Source: Collinsella sp. (GTDB lineage: Bacteria > Actinomycetota > Coriobacteriia > Coriobacteriales > Coriobacteriaceae). Taken from it: DNA of 64,000 nt. The notes below the pieces were generated by a model. It saw nothing but the letters and a program-made list of their open reading frames with translations, had not been told where the DNA came from and searched no databases. The DNA lies in the NCBI GenBank assembly GCA_031296755.1, contig JAUMMZ010000045.1, forward strand, positions 95,636 through 159,635, read 5' to 3'. The position numbers and the translations under genes are program-made. Below are positions 24,551 through 33,950 of this stretch, piece by piece (within the stretch, counting starts at the first letter, position 1; every line of letters starts with the position of its first letter).

Positions 24551-25486
24551 TTATGCGTCCTTCATCTTGACGTCGAGGGCGTCGCGCAGACCGTCACCCA
24601 GCAGGGTGAAGGCGAGCACCGTCGAGAGAATTGCCAGACCGGGCATGATCATCATCCAGGGAGCGGTCAGAAGATACTGCTGACCGTCCTGAATCATGGA
24701 GCCCCACGAAGGCGTAGGCGGAATAACGCCCATGCCGAGGAAGGACAGAGCGGACTCGGTCAGAATGGCGCCACCAATGTTCATGGTCGCGTAGACCACG
24801 ATGGAGGCGACGGAGTTCGGGAAGATGTGACGTACGACGATACGAGCATCGGATGCACCCATCGCGCGCGCAGCATCAACATAGTCATTTTCCTTGACCG
24901 TCAGGATCGCGGATCGGAAGACGCGCGCAATCGAAGGCCAGCCGAGAATACCGATGGCGATAAAGACGTTCTGAAGGCCACGGCCGATAACGGCGATCAT
25001 GGCGACAACGAACAGCACGTACGGGAACGCCAGGAAGATGTCCGCACAGCGCATGATGATCGTATCCCAGATGCCGCCGTAGAAACCGGCCAGAGCACCC
25101 ATGACCAGACCAATTAGCGTGGAGATCGCGGTGGCCATAATTCCGACGGACAGCGAAACGCGCGCACCGTAGATAACGCGGACGAGAATGTCGCGACCAA
25201 GGGCGTCGGTGCCAAACGGGTGCTCTGCACACGGAGCCAACAGCGACGTCTCGGCCATAGTGGTCGAGTCGGAAGCCGTCGGGGAACCGAGCCAGGGCTT
25301 AGCCCACAGATCTGCAGTCAGGGCAACCACAACGACGATGATGATCCAACAGACACCGATAACGGCGAGTTTGTTCTTACGAAGACGCTTAAAAGCGTCG
25401 CCCCACAGCGTGCGGGACTTCGCGGGAGCAGATGCGGCCTTGGTGGCGGTAGCCTGCTCCTGAGACTGAGAATCAGTTTCCTGCAT
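24551..25486 (-). CDS. oppC: Oligopeptide ABC transporter permease
   Basis: The 311-residue membrane protein has a cytoplasmic N-terminus of about 35 residues followed by six predicted transmembrane helices. The DppC/OppC hallmarks are LGTD-like HPFGTDALGRDILVRVIYG and the EAA loop (ARAMGASDARIVVRHIFPN) that docks on the ATPases. Second permease of the opp operon, 15 nt after oppB. Confidence 0.94.
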   Translation of the reverse strand: MQETDSQSQEQATATKAASAPAKSRTLWGDAFKRLRKNKLAVIGVCWIIIVVVVALTADLWAKPWLGSPTASDSTTMAETSLLAPCAEHPFGTDALGRDILVRVIYGARVSLSVGIMATAISTLIGLVMGALAGFYGGIWDTIIMRCADIFLAFPYVLFVVAMIAVIGRGLQNVFIAIGILGWPSIARVFRSAILTVKENDYVDAARAMGASDARIVVRHIFPNSVASIVVYATMNIGGAILTESALSFLGMGVIPPTPSWGSMIQDGQQYLLTAPWMMIMPGLAILSTVLAFTLLGDGLRDALDVKMKDA

Positions 25487-25500
25487 GAGACGTACCTCCC

Positions 25501-26538
25501 TTAGGCCTTATCCGACGGACCGCCAAGGCGGATGCGCGGGTCGAGAAATGCATAGCTAATGTCGACGAGCAGGTTGATCACCATGACGACGACAACGATG
25601 AGCGTAACGCCGCCCATAACGATGGGCCAGTCACGCATGCTAATGGCGCGATAGACCTCATAGCCGATACCGGGCCAGTTAAAGACCGTCTCGGTCAGGA
25701 TGGCGCCCGAAAGCATGCCGCCAAAGTCGACACCAATATAGGTAACGACGGGGATGAGTGCATTCTTAAGCGCATGCTTGACGATGATCGCGCGATTGGA
25801 GAGACCCTTGGCCTTTGCCGTACGGATGTAATCCTGGTTCATGACGTCAAGCAGCTGCGAGCGCATAATGCGGGCGGCGTAAGCGGTCGAAACCGAAGCC
25901 AGCGTAATGGTCGGAAGCACATAGTGCATCCAATCCTGATACTGAGAGCTGGAACCGCCGGCACCCGAGATCGGCATGGAGATTGCACCGCCCGTGGCGT
26001 CCTTGAGGATGACGCCAAAGAACAGCTGCAGCAACATACCGAGCCAGAAGGCCGGGACCGCAACGAGGATCGACGTGGTGAGCGTTACCAAAATATCCCA
26101 GAAGGAATAACGCTTTACCGCCGAAATGATACCCGCACCGATACCCATGATTGCCTCGAGCACGATGGCGCACGCGGCAAGTTTGATCGTATACGGATAC
26201 TTCTGGGCAAAGATATCCGTAACCGGTAGCTTGCGCTGATACGAATTGCCCAGATCGCCATGAAGCAGGCCGTTCATGTAATACAAGTAACGGTCCACGA
26301 GCGACGTTTGAACGGGATCGCCGTTCTCGTCAAGGATCGCGTTGCCGTCCTCGTCCGACTGGACCAGGTGATAGCGGACGCGAAGCTGAAGCTCCACCTC
26401 GGGGGACAGAGCCTTGTCTCCACCGATCAGCTTGATCGGATCTCCCGGCACGATATTCTGGAGGGCGAACAGAATCAGCGTAACGCCCAAAAACACCGGG
26501 ATGAACTGAAGCACACGTTTAACGATGTACTTACCCAT
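25501..26538 (-). CDS. oppB: Oligopeptide ABC transporter permease
   Basis: The 345-residue permease has the OppB N-terminal helix (IVKRVLQFIPVFLGVTLILF), the DPIKLI segment, a periplasmic stretch, and the EAA loop AKGLSNRAIIVKHALKNAL. Residues 65-85 contain a hydrophilic acidic insertion (SDEDGNAILDENGD). A hairpin between oppA and oppB may lower transporter expression relative to the receptor. Confidence 0.94.
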   Translation of the reverse strand: MGKYIVKRVLQFIPVFLGVTLILFALQNIVPGDPIKLIGGDKALSPEVELQLRVRYHLVQSDEDGNAILDENGDPVQTSLVDRYLYYMNGLLHGDLGNSYQRKLPVTDIFAQKYPYTIKLAACAIVLEAIMGIGAGIISAVKRYSFWDILVTLTTSILVAVPAFWLGMLLQLFFGVILKDATGGAISMPISGAGGSSSQYQDWMHYVLPTITLASVSTAYAARIMRSQLLDVMNQDYIRTAKAKGLSNRAIIVKHALKNALIPVVTYIGVDFGGMLSGAILTETVFNWPGIGYEVYRAISMRDWPIVMGGVTLIVVVVMVINLLVDISYAFLDPRIRLGGPSDKA

Positions 26539-26569
26539 ACCACTCCCCTATCTAGGGATTAACCTAAAT

Positions 26570-26597
26570 GGGATGCCGATCGCCAGACCGGCATCCC
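26570..26597 (-). terminator. Hairpin between oppA and oppB
   Basis: GGGATGCCG and CGGCATCCC enclose 10 nt. The T-run is weak, so partial termination or mRNA protection after oppA is likely, as commonly seen after receptor genes of ABC operons. Confidence 0.6.
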
Positions 26598-26694
26598 AAA
26601 ATTACCATCAGCCAGTTTACCCCAGGTTAGGGAGAACTGTATGTTTCCCATGAGGTCTACGTAAATACTTGACCCTCACGGAAGCTGCAAACTC

Positions 26695-28371
26695 TTAGGC
26701 GAGCTCAGCGGTACCCAGCTCGGCATGCTTCTGCGGATCGACATAGAGGTGCTTGATGCGATCGGAGCCGACGATGGTGTGCGTGTAGAACATCACCGGG
26801 ATGACCGGGCAGTCGGCAGCGACCATTGCATCGGCCTCCTGCATCTTAGCGACGCGCTCCTCGTCGTCAACAATAGTACGAGCCTCGTCGACCTTGGCGT
26901 CGAACTCGGGGTTGCTGTAACCAGAGCGGTTGTCGCCACCGAGGGAGTCGGAGTGGAACAGCGGATACAGGAAGTTGTCCATGATCGGGTAGTCGGCAAT
27001 CCAACCCAGACGACCGAACTGATAGTTAAAGTTCTGATACTGCTCGAGCAGGGCAGACCACTCGGGGGTATCGGAGACAGCGGTAACGCCAACCTTGGCG
27101 AGGTCGCCGATGATGGACTCCATGATCTCCTTGTGACCGCCGTCCTGGTTGTAGGAAAGGGTCACGCTAATGCCACGATCCCCGTTAGCGCCAGCGGGAG
27201 CAACCTTGTCGAGGTACTCGTTAGCCTTGTCGACATCGTAGGCGCAGAACTCCCATGCGCCCTCCTTGTAGCCATCGATGCCCGGAGGAACAATGCCGTC
27301 GGCAGGGGTACGGGTACCCTTGAAGATGGTCTTGCAGATGGCCTCACGGTTGATGGCCAGGGAGATGCCCCTACGCAGGTCGGCGTTGTTGAACGGCTCG
27401 GCCGTGGTGTTGCAGGTCAGATAGTACGTGGAAGGCTCGGCGCCGAGCAGCATGCGCTCGCCGTCACCCATGGTGTAGCCGTCCTTGGACACGCCGCGAT
27501 CCTTCTTGGCGGCATCGATCTGAGCAACGGGAACGTCGCAGACATCGAGGTTACCGGCCTGGAACTCCTTGTAAGCAGTCTCCATGTCCTTGATGACCTG
27601 GAAGTGGATGCCATCGATCTTGGCCTTGTCGCCATAGTAATCGTCGAACTTCTTGAGGTTGATCTCCTGACCATCCTCCCACTTGCCGTCCATCATGAAC
27701 GGGCCGTTACCGACCGGTGCAAGATAGAAGCTCTTGACATCGGACTCGGCGCACTCGGGAACCGGGGCCAGAGCCGGGTGAGAGGCGACGAAGGGGAAGT
27801 CGGCGTAAGCGGAAGACAGCTTGACGACGAGGGTCTCATCGTCGGGGCAAGTAACACCGCTGAGCTCGGTAGCGTTACCGGCAAGCAGGTCGTCATAGCC
27901 CTCGACCATAGAAAGGTGATAGGAGACCTCGGAAGGGCCGTACTCGGTAGCGATGGCCGACTTGGTGTTGACCAGACGCTCCCAACCGAGCTTGAAGGAC
28001 TTGGAGGTAACGTCGTCACCGTTGTGGAACTTGGCCTTCTTGATCTTGAAGGTGAACTCGGTGGCGTCGTCGTTGGCCTCAAAGGACTCGCAAGCCAGCG
28101 GAACGATCTCGCCCTTCTCGGCGTCATAAGAGGTCAGAGCATCAAAGAGCTGGTACTCGACCTGAGTGCCCTGGTCCTCCTGGACGTTATAGGGGTCGAT
28201 GCAGACCGGGTTGTTGATGTAGAAGTTCAGCGTCGAACCGGACTCAGAACCGGAAGCGTCGCCGCCCTTCTTGCCGCATGCGGCAAGAAAAGCCATGGAG
28301 CTCGCAGCAAGGGTACCGCCGACAAAGGCGCGACGACCCATAACGGGCTGGTGGAACATAGAATCAGCCAT
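26695..28371 (-). CDS. oppA: Oligopeptide-binding lipoprotein
   Basis: The 558-residue extracytoplasmic receptor (SBP family 5) delivers peptides to OppBC. The N-terminus has a twin-arginine-like GRRAFVGG followed by a hydrophobic stretch and a lipobox (FLAAC), so the mature protein is anchored by a lipid on Cys. SBP_bac_5 signatures include the FKIKKAKFHNGDDVTSKSF region. The start ATG 28371 has GGAGG 6 nt upstream; the frame extends upstream without support. First gene of oppABCDF. Confidence 0.94.
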   Translation of the reverse strand: MADSMFHQPVMGRRAFVGGTLAASSMAFLAACGKKGGDASGSESGSTLNFYINNPVCIDPYNVQEDQGTQVEYQLFDALTSYDAEKGEIVPLACESFEANDDATEFTFKIKKAKFHNGDDVTSKSFKLGWERLVNTKSAIATEYGPSEVSYHLSMVEGYDDLLAGNATELSGVTCPDDETLVVKLSSAYADFPFVASHPALAPVPECAESDVKSFYLAPVGNGPFMMDGKWEDGQEINLKKFDDYYGDKAKIDGIHFQVIKDMETAYKEFQAGNLDVCDVPVAQIDAAKKDRGVSKDGYTMGDGERMLLGAEPSTYYLTCNTTAEPFNNADLRRGISLAINREAICKTIFKGTRTPADGIVPPGIDGYKEGAWEFCAYDVDKANEYLDKVAPAGANGDRGISVTLSYNQDGGHKEIMESIIGDLAKVGVTAVSDTPEWSALLEQYQNFNYQFGRLGWIADYPIMDNFLYPLFHSDSLGGDNRSGYSNPEFDAKVDEARTIVDDEERVAKMQEADAMVAADCPVIPVMFYTHTIVGSDRIKHLYVDPQKHAELGTAELA

Positions 28372-28449
28372 GCCATCCTCCTTATGAGATAGGACAAAGT
28401 AAGTTCGGTCGGGCAACGTCAAGACAGCCCAATCGAACCATTCAAACGC

Positions 28450-28496
28450 GGTCCGCCGTTTTGGCTGGTTATACAAAGCGGACCAACGTATTGCAA
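28450..28496 (-). promoter_or_regulatory. opp operon promoter with palindromic operator
   Basis: On the minus strand, TTGCAA (28496-28491), a 17-nt spacer and TATAAC (28473-28468) form a good promoter. An inverted repeat GGTCCGC (28450-28456) / GCGGACC (28478-28484) flanks the -10, a plausible repressor site. The leader is about 90 nt. Confidence 0.55.
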
Positions 28497-28610
28497 TACA
28501 GTAGCGCATTTTATGCACGATTTGGGGCTAATTCCGGTTAACGGTCGAGATTTTCTTTAGTTGGGCGAAGTATATGAGGATATTTTGACTCTGTTACAAA
28601 TATGTAAACA

Positions 28611-28640
28611 AAAAGGGTCCCGCACTTGCGGGACCCTTTT
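28611..28640 (-). terminator. Terminator of secG
   Basis: AAAAGGGTCCCGCA-CT-TGCGGGACCCTTTT is nearly perfect and has T-runs both ways; it insulates secG from the opp promoter. Confidence 0.9.
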
Positions 28641-28662
28641 CAAGTATTTATGCAGCTCGTGA

Positions 28663-28917
28663 TTAGTAGCCCACGATGCCCTGCGGGAAGAAGAACATGC
28701 ACAGCACGACGCACACGGCAAACACGACAGCCATGATGACGGTCAGGCGGTCAAGGTTCTGCTCCATGACGCCCGTGGCAGAGCTGGAGTTATACAGCGA
28801 GCTGGCAATCATATCCGAAACGCCGGTACCCTTACCGGAATGCATCAGGACGAGAATCGTCAGCGCCACGGCAGAAACAGCCCAAACGACAAACAGAAGA
28901 ATCTGGAACGGACCCAT
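28663..28917 (-). CDS. secG: Preprotein translocase subunit SecG
   Basis: SecG (84 residues) is the small accessory subunit of the SecYEG channel. Two transmembrane helices (about 4-24 and 58-77) flank a loop with the family LMHSGKGTGVSD motif. In many actinobacteria secG follows gap-pgk-tpi, and here it also ends that block, with gpmI inserted between. Confidence 0.95.
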   Translation of the reverse strand: MGPFQILLFVVWAVSAVALTILVLMHSGKGTGVSDMIASSLYNSSSATGVMEQNLDRLTVIMAVVFAVCVVLCMFFFPQGIVGY

Positions 28918-29024
28918 AGATAAGCTCCTTAATAGAACAGTTCAAACTCCAGTACTGTACCACAATCCCCCGCTCTCCCCTACCTGCCACTCAAGGACGG
29001 GGTGGAAATGGCAGAAATACCAAA

Positions 29025-29056
29025 AAGGGGGTTGTCCGGTTGTGGACAACCCCCTT
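29025..29056 (-). terminator. Terminator of gpmI
   Basis: A 13-bp perfect stem AAGGGGGTTGTCC / GGACAACCCCCTT followed by T-run on the minus strand, before the secG gene, which therefore needs its own promoter. Confidence 0.9.
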
Positions 29057-29081
29057 ACTAGAAAACGGTATTTGTTTTCTA

Positions 29082-30635
29082 TTAGGCCTCGGTGGCGAGC
29101 ACGCGGCCCGTCATCTCGGCGGAAGGCTCAATACCAGCCATGGTGAGCATGGTCGGAGCGATATCGGAAAGACGGCCGTCCTCGATACCGGTGAGCTGTG
29201 CCTTCTCATCAACAATGATGAACGGCACGCGGTTGGTGGTGTGAGCCGTAAACGGATGCTTGGAACCGTCGGAAGCAACGTCAAACATGTGATCGGCGTT
29301 ACCGTGGTCGGCGGTAATCAGCGCAAAGCCGCCCTTGGCGAGAATCGCCGGGACAACCTTGGACAGGGCATCGTCAACAGCCTCGACGGCCTTAACGGCG
29401 GCGTCGAAGACACCGGTGTGACCAACCATGTCGCAGTTCGCGAAGTTCACGATGTAGAAATCAGCGCGATCCTCGTTGATGGCGGCGACAAGCTTCTCGG
29501 TCACCTCGGGAGCGCTCATCTCGGGCTGCAGATCGTAGGTAGCGACCTTGGGGGAAGCGACGAGCACGCGCTCCTCGCCCTCCTTGGGCTCCTCGATGCC
29601 GCCGTTGAGGAAGAACGTCACGTGGGCGTACTTCTCGGTCTCGGCGGTGTGCAGCTGCTTCAGGCCATTGGCGGCGATGACGTCGGCCAGGACGTTCTCG
29701 GGGAACGTCTTGGGGAAGGCGACCTCGACGTCAAACGTCGGATCGTACTCGGTCATCGTCACAAAGTGCGAGAGCTTGATCTGCTCGCGCTCAAAGCCGT
29801 CGAACTCCTTGTCCGTGAACACGCGGGTCATCTGACGTGCGCGGTCGGGACGGAAGTTGAAGAAAATAGCCGCGTCGCCCTCGTGGATGCCCTCGTTGTG
29901 GGCAGCGAAGGGCTCGACGAACTCGTCGCCGCGCGGGTCCTTCTCGTAGTAGGCCTTGATACCGGCAACGGGGTCGGTATCAGCATCGGACGCGTTGACC
30001 ATGACGTCGTAGGCGCGCTGGATGCGCTCCCAACGGTTGTCGCGGTCCATCGCCCAATAACGACCCGAGACGGTGGCAACGCGAGCGTCGCAACCGGTCT
30101 CCTCGGAAATCTTGGCCAGGAAGGCGCAGAACTCACTCATGTAACCGGCACCGGACTGCGGGTCGACGTCGCGGCCATCCATGAAGGCGTGGACGCGAAC
30201 GGTCTTGACACCATGCTCGGCAGCCATCTTGACCAGAGCCTCGACGTGGTTCATGTGGGAGTGAACGCCGCCAGGGCTCATAAGGCCCATGAGGTGGAGA
30301 GTCTTGCCGTCAGCCTTGACATCGTCCATGGCCTTGACGAAAACCTCGTTCTTGGCGATGGAGCCGTCCTTGATGGCATTGTTGATGCGCGAAAGCTCCT
30401 GGAACACGATGCGACCGGCACCGATGTTGAGGTGACCCACCTCGGAGTTGCCCATCTGGCCGTCGGGAAGGCCCACGTCCTCGCCCGAAGCACCGAGCGT
30501 GGTGTGAGGATACTTCTCGTACAGGCCATCAAGGAAGGGCGTCTTGGCAGCGGCGACGGCGTTCTCGCCATCGGCCGGAGCAAGGCCGCAGCCGTCCATG
30601 ATAATCAGGAGTGCAGGAAGATGACGTTGTGCCAT
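29082..30635 (-). CDS. gpmI: 2,3-bisphosphoglycerate-independent phosphoglycerate mutase
   Basis: The 517-residue, manganese-dependent mutase converts 3-phosphoglycerate to 2-phosphoglycerate. The alkaline-phosphatase-like domain has the metal Asp14 (IMDGCGLAP) and the phosphorylated Ser64 in DGQMGNSEVGHLN; the later metal cluster TADHGNADHM is present. It begins 5 nt after the tpiA stop and is the last gene before a strong terminator. Confidence 0.96.
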   Translation of the reverse strand: MAQRHLPALLIIMDGCGLAPADGENAVAAAKTPFLDGLYEKYPHTTLGASGEDVGLPDGQMGNSEVGHLNIGAGRIVFQELSRINNAIKDGSIAKNEVFVKAMDDVKADGKTLHLMGLMSPGGVHSHMNHVEALVKMAAEHGVKTVRVHAFMDGRDVDPQSGAGYMSEFCAFLAKISEETGCDARVATVSGRYWAMDRDNRWERIQRAYDVMVNASDADTDPVAGIKAYYEKDPRGDEFVEPFAAHNEGIHEGDAAIFFNFRPDRARQMTRVFTDKEFDGFEREQIKLSHFVTMTEYDPTFDVEVAFPKTFPENVLADVIAANGLKQLHTAETEKYAHVTFFLNGGIEEPKEGEERVLVASPKVATYDLQPEMSAPEVTEKLVAAINEDRADFYIVNFANCDMVGHTGVFDAAVKAVEAVDDALSKVVPAILAKGGFALITADHGNADHMFDVASDGSKHPFTAHTTNRVPFIIVDEKAQLTGIEDGRLSDIAPTMLTMAGIEPSAEMTGRVLATEA

Positions 30636-30640
30636 ATGTC

Positions 30641-31408
30641 CTACTCGCCTGCCTTGACGACCATAGAGGCGAAGTCGGCAGCCTTGAGCGAAGCGCCGCC
30701 CACGAGGGCGCCGTCAACGTCGGGCTTGGCGACGAGCTCGGCGATGTTGCCGGGCTTGGCGGAACCGCCATACAGCACGCGGATGCCGTTAGCGAGCTCC
30801 TCGCCGAACATCTCCTTGAGGGTCTCACGGATAGCACCGCAGACCTCCTGAGCGTCCTCGGCGGTAGCGGTCTTGCCGGTGCCGATGGCCCAGATGGGCT
30901 CGTAGGCGACGACGACCTGCTTGGGGCAGGTGATCTCAAGACCAGCAAGGCCAGCCTTGACCTGGTTCACGACGTGCTCGACATAGGTGCCAGCCTCGCG
31001 GACCTCGAGGGACTCGCCGCAGCAGAAGACGGGAACAAGGCCGGCGGCAACGAGAGCCTTAGCCTTCTTGTTCTGGTCCTCGTCGGTCTCGTGGAAGTAG
31101 TCGCGACGCTCGGAGTGACCGATGATGCAGTAGGTGCAGCCAGCGGACTTGAGCATGTCGCAAGAGGACTCACCGGTGAAGGCACCCTTGGCCTCCCAGT
31201 ACACGTTCTGTGCACCGAGGGCGATGGGGGCAGCCTGAATGCGGTCATGAACCGTGGTGATGTCGATGGTCGGAGGGCAGACGAGCACCTCGACGCCAGC
31301 CGGAACCTCGGGCAGAGCCTGAGCCAGCTCGTCGGCGAGCTTGGCAGCCTCGGCGACGTCGTTGTTCATCTTCCAGTTACCAGCGATAAGAAGGGTGCGA
31401 TTAGGCAT
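30641..31408 (-). CDS. tpiA: Triosephosphate isomerase
   Basis: The 255-residue isomerase interconverts dihydroxyacetone phosphate and glyceraldehyde-3-phosphate. Catalytic Lys in AGNWKMN, His in IIGHSERR, and Glu in VVAYEPIWAIGTG are present. The ATG 31408 overlaps the pgk stop by 8 nt, giving translational coupling; a longer frame start is rejected because it lies inside pgk. Confidence 0.96.
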   Translation of the reverse strand: MPNRTLLIAGNWKMNNDVAEAAKLADELAQALPEVPAGVEVLVCPPTIDITTVHDRIQAAPIALGAQNVYWEAKGAFTGESSCDMLKSAGCTYCIIGHSERRDYFHETDEDQNKKAKALVAAGLVPVFCCGESLEVREAGTYVEHVVNQVKAGLAGLEITCPKQVVVAYEPIWAIGTGKTATAEDAQEVCGAIRETLKEMFGEELANGIRVLYGGSAKPGNIAELVAKPDVDGALVGGASLKAADFASMVVKAGE

Positions 31409-32591
31409 CGAGAAGCGCCTCCACTCCGGGCAGGGCCTTACCCTCGACGAGCTCCATGGAAGCGCCACCACCGGTGGAGATCCAGCTCATCTTGTCGGCC
31501 AGGTTGAACTTGTTGACAGCTGCGACAGAGTCGCCACCGCCGATGATCGAGGTGCAGTCGGCCTCGGCGACAGCCTCGGCGATAGCCTGGGTGCCGTGAG
31601 CAAAGTTGTCGAACTCGAAGACGCCCATGGGGCCATTCCAGAACACGGTCTTGGCGCCCTTGACGGCCTCGGCGTAGAGCTCCTCGGTCTTGGGGCCGAT
31701 GTCCATGCCCTCACGATCGTCGGGGATAGCGTCGGAAGCGACAACCTCGGGGACAGCGTCCTCGCCAAAATGATCGGCAACGCGGTTGTCGATGGGGAGC
31801 AGGATCTTGACGCCCTTCTCCTCGGCCTTCTTGAGCATCTCGCCAGCGCGCTCGACCCAGTCCTCTTCCTTGAGGGACTGACCGACGGACAGGCCCTGAG
31901 CCAGGAAGAAGGTGTAGGCCATACCGCCACCGATGATCAGGGTGTCAGCAGAGTCGATGAGGTGATCGAGAACGCCGATCTTGGAGGAAACCTTGGAACC
32001 GCCGACGATGGCGACGAAGGGGCGCTCGGGCTCGGCGAAGATGCCGGTCAGCGTGTCGACCTCCTTCTCGAGCAGGAAGCCGGCGACGGCAGGCAGGTAA
32101 GCGGCGGGGCCCACGACGGAACCCTGGGCGCGGTGAGCGGTGCCGAAGGCATCGAGAACGAAGACGTCACCATAGGAAGCGAGCTTCTTGGCGATCTCGG
32201 GATCGTTCTTCTTCTCACGCTTGTCAAAACGGACGTTCTCGAGAACGAGGACCTTGCCCGGCTCGACGGCGGCGACAGCCTCAGCAGCCTTCTCGCCGTA
32301 GGTGTCGGCGACAAAGGCAACGTCGAGACCAGAGAGCTCAGCGAGCTTCTTGGCGACGGGCTCGAGGGACAGCTCGGGCTGGAAGCCGGTGCCCTCGGGA
32401 CGGCCGAGGTGGCTCATGAGGATGACGCGAGCGTTGTGCTCAACGAGGTAGTTGATGGTGGGCAGGGCAGCCTTGATACGGGTGGTGTCGCCAACGACGC
32501 CATCCTTGATAGGCACGTTAAAGTCAACGCGGACGAGAACGCGCTTTCCGTCGACATCGATGTCGCGGACGGTCTTCTTGGTAAAGGCCAT
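31401..32591 (-). CDS. pgk: Phosphoglycerate kinase
   Basis: The 396-residue kinase makes ATP from 1,3-bisphosphoglycerate. The signature VLVRVDFNVPIKDG and the nucleotide-binding GGDSVAAVNKF are seen. MAFTKK is taken as the start (AAAGG about 12 nt upstream). A hairpin separates it from gap; pgk, tpiA and gpmI form one run. Confidence 0.96.
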   Translation of the reverse strand: MAFTKKTVRDIDVDGKRVLVRVDFNVPIKDGVVGDTTRIKAALPTINYLVEHNARVILMSHLGRPEGTGFQPELSLEPVAKKLAELSGLDVAFVADTYGEKAAEAVAAVEPGKVLVLENVRFDKREKKNDPEIAKKLASYGDVFVLDAFGTAHRAQGSVVGPAAYLPAVAGFLLEKEVDTLTGIFAEPERPFVAIVGGSKVSSKIGVLDHLIDSADTLIIGGGMAYTFFLAQGLSVGQSLKEEDWVERAGEMLKKAEEKGVKILLPIDNRVADHFGEDAVPEVVASDAIPDDREGMDIGPKTEELYAEAVKGAKTVFWNGPMGVFEFDNFAHGTQAIAEAVAEADCTSIIGGGDSVAAVNKFNLADKMSWISTGGGASMELVEGKALPGVEALLDA

Positions 32592-32650
32592 GTTTGCTTC
32601 TACCTTTCGTACGTGTCTGCCTCCCATTACGGCAGACGATTTCTTATAAA

Positions 32651-32694
32651 AAGGGCGCGACCCTAGGGTGTAAGCCCTATAAGGCCGCGCCCTT
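32651..32694 (-). terminator. Terminator/attenuator between gap and pgk
   Basis: AAGGGCGCG and CGCGCCCTT enclose an inner TAGGG/CCCTA hairpin, with TTTTTATAAG after it on the minus strand. It would end most gap transcripts or set the gap-to-pgk ratio. Confidence 0.75.
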
Positions 32695-32731
32695 CTTTAG
32701 ACGCTCAACGAGCTATTCGCTAAAAGCTAAA

Positions 32732-33757
32732 TTAAGCAACGAACTTCTCGAAGTACTTGATGGTGCGGACCATCTGAGAGGTGTAGGAGTTCTCGTTGTC
32801 GTACCAAGAGGTGACCTGAACGAGGGTCTGACCGTTGCCGAGGTCAGAGCACATGGTCTGAGTGGCGTCGAAGATGGAGCCGTGGGTCTCGCCGACGATG
32901 TCGCGGGAGACGATCTGGTCCTCGTTGTAGGCGAAGGTCTCGGGGATGGTCTCGGCGTAAGCCTTCATGGCAGCGTTGACCTCGTCGACGGTGACCTTCT
33001 TGTCAACGACGGCGTAGAGGTTGGTCAGCGAGCCGGTCGGCGTCGGGACGCGCTGGGCGGCACCGATGAGCTTGCCGTTGAGCTCGGGGAGAACCAGGCC
33101 GATGGCCTTGGCAGCGCCCGTGGTGTTCGGGACGATGTTCTCGGAGCAGGCGCGGGAGCGACGGAAGTTGCCCTTGCGCTGCGGGCCGTCGAGCGGCATC
33201 TGGTCGCCGGTGAAGGCGTGGATGGTGGTCATGATGCCGGACACGATGGGAGCGAAGTCGTTCAGACCCTTGGCCATCGGGGCGAGGCAGTTGGTGGTGC
33301 AGGAAGCAGCGGAGATGATGTTGTCCTCAGCGGTCAGCGTCTCATGGTTGACGTTGTACACGATGGTGGGCAGATCACTGCCGGCCGGAGCGGAGATGAC
33401 GACCTTCTTGGCGCCAGCGTTGATGTGGGCCTGAGCCTTAGCCTTGCTGGTGTAGAAGCCGGTGCACTCGAGAACGACGTCGACGTCGAGGTCGCCCCAA
33501 GGCAGGTTGTTGGCGTCGGCCTCCTTGTAGATCTTGATCTCCTTGCCGTCAACGGTGATGGAATCCTCGCCAGCAACGACCTCGTGATCGCGAGCGTAGT
33601 TGCCCTGCGTGGAGTCGTACTTCAGCAGGTAAGCGAGCATATCGGGAGAGGTGAGGTCGTTGATAGCGACGATCTCGGAGCCCTCATGACCGAACATCTG
33701 ACGGAAAGCCAGACGACCGATGCGACCGAAGCCGTTAATAGCAACCTTTACTGCCAT
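32732..33757 (-). CDS. gap: Glyceraldehyde-3-phosphate dehydrogenase
   Basis: The 341-residue NAD-dependent enzyme oxidises glyceraldehyde-3-phosphate to 1,3-bisphosphoglycerate. It has the Rossmann start VKVAINGFGRIGRLAFR, the catalytic Cys in SAASCTTNCLAP and the following His region (TTIHAFTGDQ). The start 33757 has GAAAGGAG. A -10-like TATATT near 33834 and a perfect palindrome TTAAAACGTTTTAA (33892-33905) lie upstream. Confidence 0.97.
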   Translation of the reverse strand: MAVKVAINGFGRIGRLAFRQMFGHEGSEIVAINDLTSPDMLAYLLKYDSTQGNYARDHEVVAGEDSITVDGKEIKIYKEADANNLPWGDLDVDVVLECTGFYTSKAKAQAHINAGAKKVVISAPAGSDLPTIVYNVNHETLTAEDNIISAASCTTNCLAPMAKGLNDFAPIVSGIMTTIHAFTGDQMPLDGPQRKGNFRRSRACSENIVPNTTGAAKAIGLVLPELNGKLIGAAQRVPTPTGSLTNLYAVVDKKVTVDEVNAAMKAYAETIPETFAYNEDQIVSRDIVGETHGSIFDATQTMCSDLGNGQTLVQVTSWYDNENSYTSQMVRTIKYFEKFVA

Positions 33758-33891
33758 TGTGTCTCCTTTCGTAAGGCCCCCGCGAGCTACAGCGCCCGCC
33801 GTTGAGGCCCACAAACTAACCACTCGCCTAATATACCTTTTTTTTGACTTGAATTTCACGAGAATGCTCGAAATTGAAAATCAAATTTACG

Positions 33892-33905
33892 TTAAAACGT
33901 TTTAA
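33892..33905. promoter_or_regulatory. Palindrome upstream of gap
   Basis: TTAAAACGTTTTAA is a perfect 14-bp palindrome about 60 bp upstream of the putative gap -10 (TATATT). The central ACGT resembles LacI-type sites. The binding protein is unknown. Confidence 0.35.
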
Positions 33906-33950
33906 ATACTAAAATAGCAGCTAAATCCATATATAAGTCGTTACTTCAAA

